Position numbers and translations under genes: made by a program. A stretch of 32,826 nucleotides of DNA, taken from NCBI GenBank assembly GCA_031261285.1, contig JAISKM010000088.1, positions 1 through 32,826 on the forward strand, written 5' to 3'. The first letter of the stretch is position 1. Each line of letters starts with the position of its first letter. Shown piece by piece: positions 32,018 through 32,826 of the stretch. The DNA is from Candidatus Symbiothrix sp. (GTDB lineage: Bacteria > Bacteroidota > Bacteroidia > Bacteroidales > Azobacteroidaceae). The notes beneath the pieces are model-generated. The model saw only the letters and a list, made by a program, of their open reading frames with translations, was not told where the DNA came from and made no database searches.

Positions 32018-32206
32018 TTAGAGTTTAACCCCTGAATAAAATTCGATACTCTTTTTTGTTTTAGGAGTAAGCTCCTGCGTTTGATGCCGTGGAACTTGAA
32101 ACCTCTTGTCTGTTATCGGACTGTACCACCAATCATGATTTGTTCCGTGTTCCAAGAAGTAACATCCTGATTTGTTTAATTTCCTGATAGCTTCACTAAT
32201 TTTCAT
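32018..32206 (-). CDS. hicA: HicA-type mRNA interferase toxin
   Basis: 62 residues, typical of HicA, with a double-stranded-RNA-binding-like fold. It begins MKISEAIRKLNKSGCYFLEHGTNHDWWYSP; the catalytic histidine is one of those in EHGTNHDWWY, followed by FQVPRHQTQELTPKTKKSI, the usual VPRHxxxELxxxT core. It is expected to cleave mRNA when free of HicB. First gene of the hicAB pair. TACCTTTG on the minus strand (32237-32244) lies 30 bases upstream. Confidence 0.9.
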   Translation of the reverse strand: MKISEAIRKLNKSGCYFLEHGTNHDWWYSPITDKRFQVPRHQTQELTPKTKKSIEFYSGVKL

Positions 32207-32236
32207 TTCAAATAGATTTATTAATTAATTACACCA

Positions 32237-32244
32237 CAAAGGTA
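32237..32244 (-). promoter_or_regulatory. -7 promoter box of hicAB
   Basis: The minus strand reads TACCTTTG, 30 bases before the hicA start. Confidence 0.65.
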
Positions 32245-32378
32245 ACTATTTTTCCAACATTTACCAAATAAAAAAGCAACTATTTCCACAAAAACGCAAA
32301 AATTTAACATTTAAACGTCATAAGCATCCCCCCAAAGGCAACTATAAAGCGCATCTAAAAAATATTTTTTCATTTTTA

Positions 32379-32410
32379 TTTGGCAGTCTCAAAAAAAATG
32401 CGTTACTTTG
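32379..32410 (+). promoter_or_regulatory. Promoter of leader RNA copy B
   Basis: -33 TTTG (32379-32382), exactly 20 bases, then TTACTTTG (32403-32410), with eight consecutive A between. The layout and flanking bases match the promoter of copy A at 15664-15695. Confidence 0.8.
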
Positions 32411-32413
32411 CAA

Positions 32414-32683
32414 CCTCTCTAAATCCCAAAACTGTTGGTAAAGCGTTGCCAATAGTGTTTAGAGAGGCTTTTATCATATCTCGATTCAGAATGTGGAAAT
32501 TCAATTTACTGCGGGATATGAGCAAAAAGCGATCACGTTTTTTTCTGTATATAATTTTGAATTCTATGAATTCTACTTTATATGGGATTGACGCGTGAGT
32601 AGCTATTGCTCTCTGCAGTATGGGCTTTCCACAGCCTTGAATCAAGAGAGCGTATAATAGTTCCTCACGCTCTTTTCTTTTTA
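32414..32683 (+). ncRNA. Structured leader RNA, copy B (about 270 bases), before a secreted-protein gene
   Basis: Homologous to 15390-15660 (-). The 5' hairpin has a 10-base stem (32414-32423 with 32458-32467, CCTCTCTAAA) and an inner stem CTGTTGG/CCAATAG (32432-32438 with 32449-32455). A second stem is 32475-32483 with 32512-32520. A third region has GAATTC-TAT-GAATTC. The 3' hairpin has three stems: 32593-32599/32664-32670, 32603-32607/32656-32660 and 32608-32614/32645-32651, then TCTTTTCTTTTT. TCTCGATTCA (32480-32489) can also pair with TGAATCAAGAGA (32638-32649), which overlaps the 3' hairpin. About 50 bases later a secreted-protein gene starts, and this spacer also aligns with that of copy A. 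Confidence 0.78.
32593..32682 (+). terminator. 3' hairpin and T tract of leader RNA copy B
   Basis: GCGTGAG/CTCACGC, CTATT/AATAG and GCTCTCT/AGAGAGC stacked with small internal loops, then TCTTTTCTTTTT. It is placed before a gene, as in an attenuator. Confidence 0.7.
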
Positions 32684-32732
32684 TAAATTGCCGAACTTGA
32701 GGACGGAGAGGCGAAAAAAACATTATGTACAA

Positions 32733-32826
32733 ATGAAAACATTTAATTTCAGAAGATTGCGGATCCAGTCCGCAATGACAGTTGCGTTAGCGATTGCCTG
32801 TGTTCTGGTAACCGGTAACTGTTCAC
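32733..32826 (+). CDS. Start of an exported protein gene (cut by window edge)
   Basis: The ATG at 32733 opens a frame of 31 codons to the window end: MKTFNFRRLRIQSAM followed by TVALAIACVLVTGNCS, a basic start and a hydrophobic core like a signal peptide. The region before the ATG (GCCGAAC ... GAGAGGCGAAAAA ... CAAATGAAAA) aligns with the region before the 116-residue protein gene at 15341, which also continues LLVTGN in its signal peptide. Codons 9-16 are encoded by a palindromic repeat (32756-32776) and the VTGN codons by seven-base periodic sequence. The mature protein is outside the window; a relative of the 13287-15341 proteins is an inference. Confidence 0.6.
   Translation, partial: MKTFNFRRLRIQSAMTVALAIACVLVTGNCS
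32756..32776. repeat. Palindromic repeat ATTGCGGA-TCCAG-TCCGCAAT
   Basis: A hairpin followed by GACA, of the same class as 20243-20271. It is read in frame in the signal peptide region of the gene starting at 32733. Confidence 0.8.

Noticed and set aside
32414-32683. Retron msr-msd or IscB-associated RNA
   Set aside because: No reverse transcriptase or IscB gene is near either copy, and both copies instead lead into exported-protein genes.
32403-32732. 109-codon open frame on the minus strand
   Set aside because: It lies across the hairpins of leader RNA copy B, has no protein-like motif, and the DNA is explained by RNA pairing shared with copy A.

Overview
The window looks like a chromosome segment of a Bacteroidota bacterium, most likely order Bacteroidales. 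The evidence is: a -7 promoter box of the TAnnTTTG type (usually TATCTTTG or TACCTTTG) 10-70 bases before many starts; almost no Shine-Dalgarno sequences; CMP-KDO synthesis (Gram-negative LPS); a PorX-type regulator of type IX secretion; and FISUMP/Ig-like secreted proteins. I cannot name a genus. The intergenic DNA, and some coding DNA, is unusually rich in small palindromic repeats and seven-base tandem repeats.

Layout. 1-529 (-) is the start of sufC, cut by the window edge. 766-1608 (-) is a RhuM-like protein. 1716-4801 (-) holds a cation/proton antiporter followed by kdsB. 4904-7417 (+) is an ftsB/divIC-like, SpoU methyltransferase and hemW cluster. 7517-9841 (+) is ffh-folD. 9849-10259 (-) is a small lipoprotein and 10356-12920 (-) an exported S9 peptidase. 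13287-15341 (-) encodes two exported proteins that share an N-terminal module; the long one also has two Big_2 domains and a FISUMP domain. 15836-19181 (-) is the str cluster rpsL-rpsG-fusA. 19354-25282 (+) is tRNA-Thr(CGU) followed closely by a hexuronate operon (uxaC, kdgK, eda, exuT-like transporter, and a cytidylyltransferase-GHMP kinase fusion). 25351-26853 (+) is an MlaE/MlaF lipid transporter pair, 26948-28129 (+) a secreted C1B peptidase, 28143-28796 (+) a LolD-like ATPase, 28847-29596 (+) a helix-hairpin-helix membrane protein, and 29703-31253 (+) porX. 31583-32206 (-) is a hicAB toxin-antitoxin pair, and a secreted-protein gene begins at 32733 (+) and runs off the edge.

The most interesting signal is non-coding. 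Two roughly 270-base elements, at 15390-15660 (-) and 32414-32683 (+), are clearly homologous. Each has the same promoter layout (TTTG, 20 bases, TTnCTTTG), a 5' hairpin with compensatory changes, and a 3' hairpin plus T tract also with compensatory changes. Homology continues through the following leader to the start codon of an exported-protein gene. I read them as one RNA family, probably a leader or attenuator of surface-protein genes, and I do not recognise it. A third, unrelated structured RNA candidate lies at 31290-31562 (-).

The second theme is repeats inside genes. Palindromic repeat arms and a seven-base tandem repeat sit in frame in the SpoU methyltransferase, hemW, uxaC and the secreted protein at the right edge. 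Arms of the same type are read in the same frame in different genes. Seven-base arrays of different sequence also occur in at least six intergenic places, including a 23-base inverted repeat in the leader of porX.
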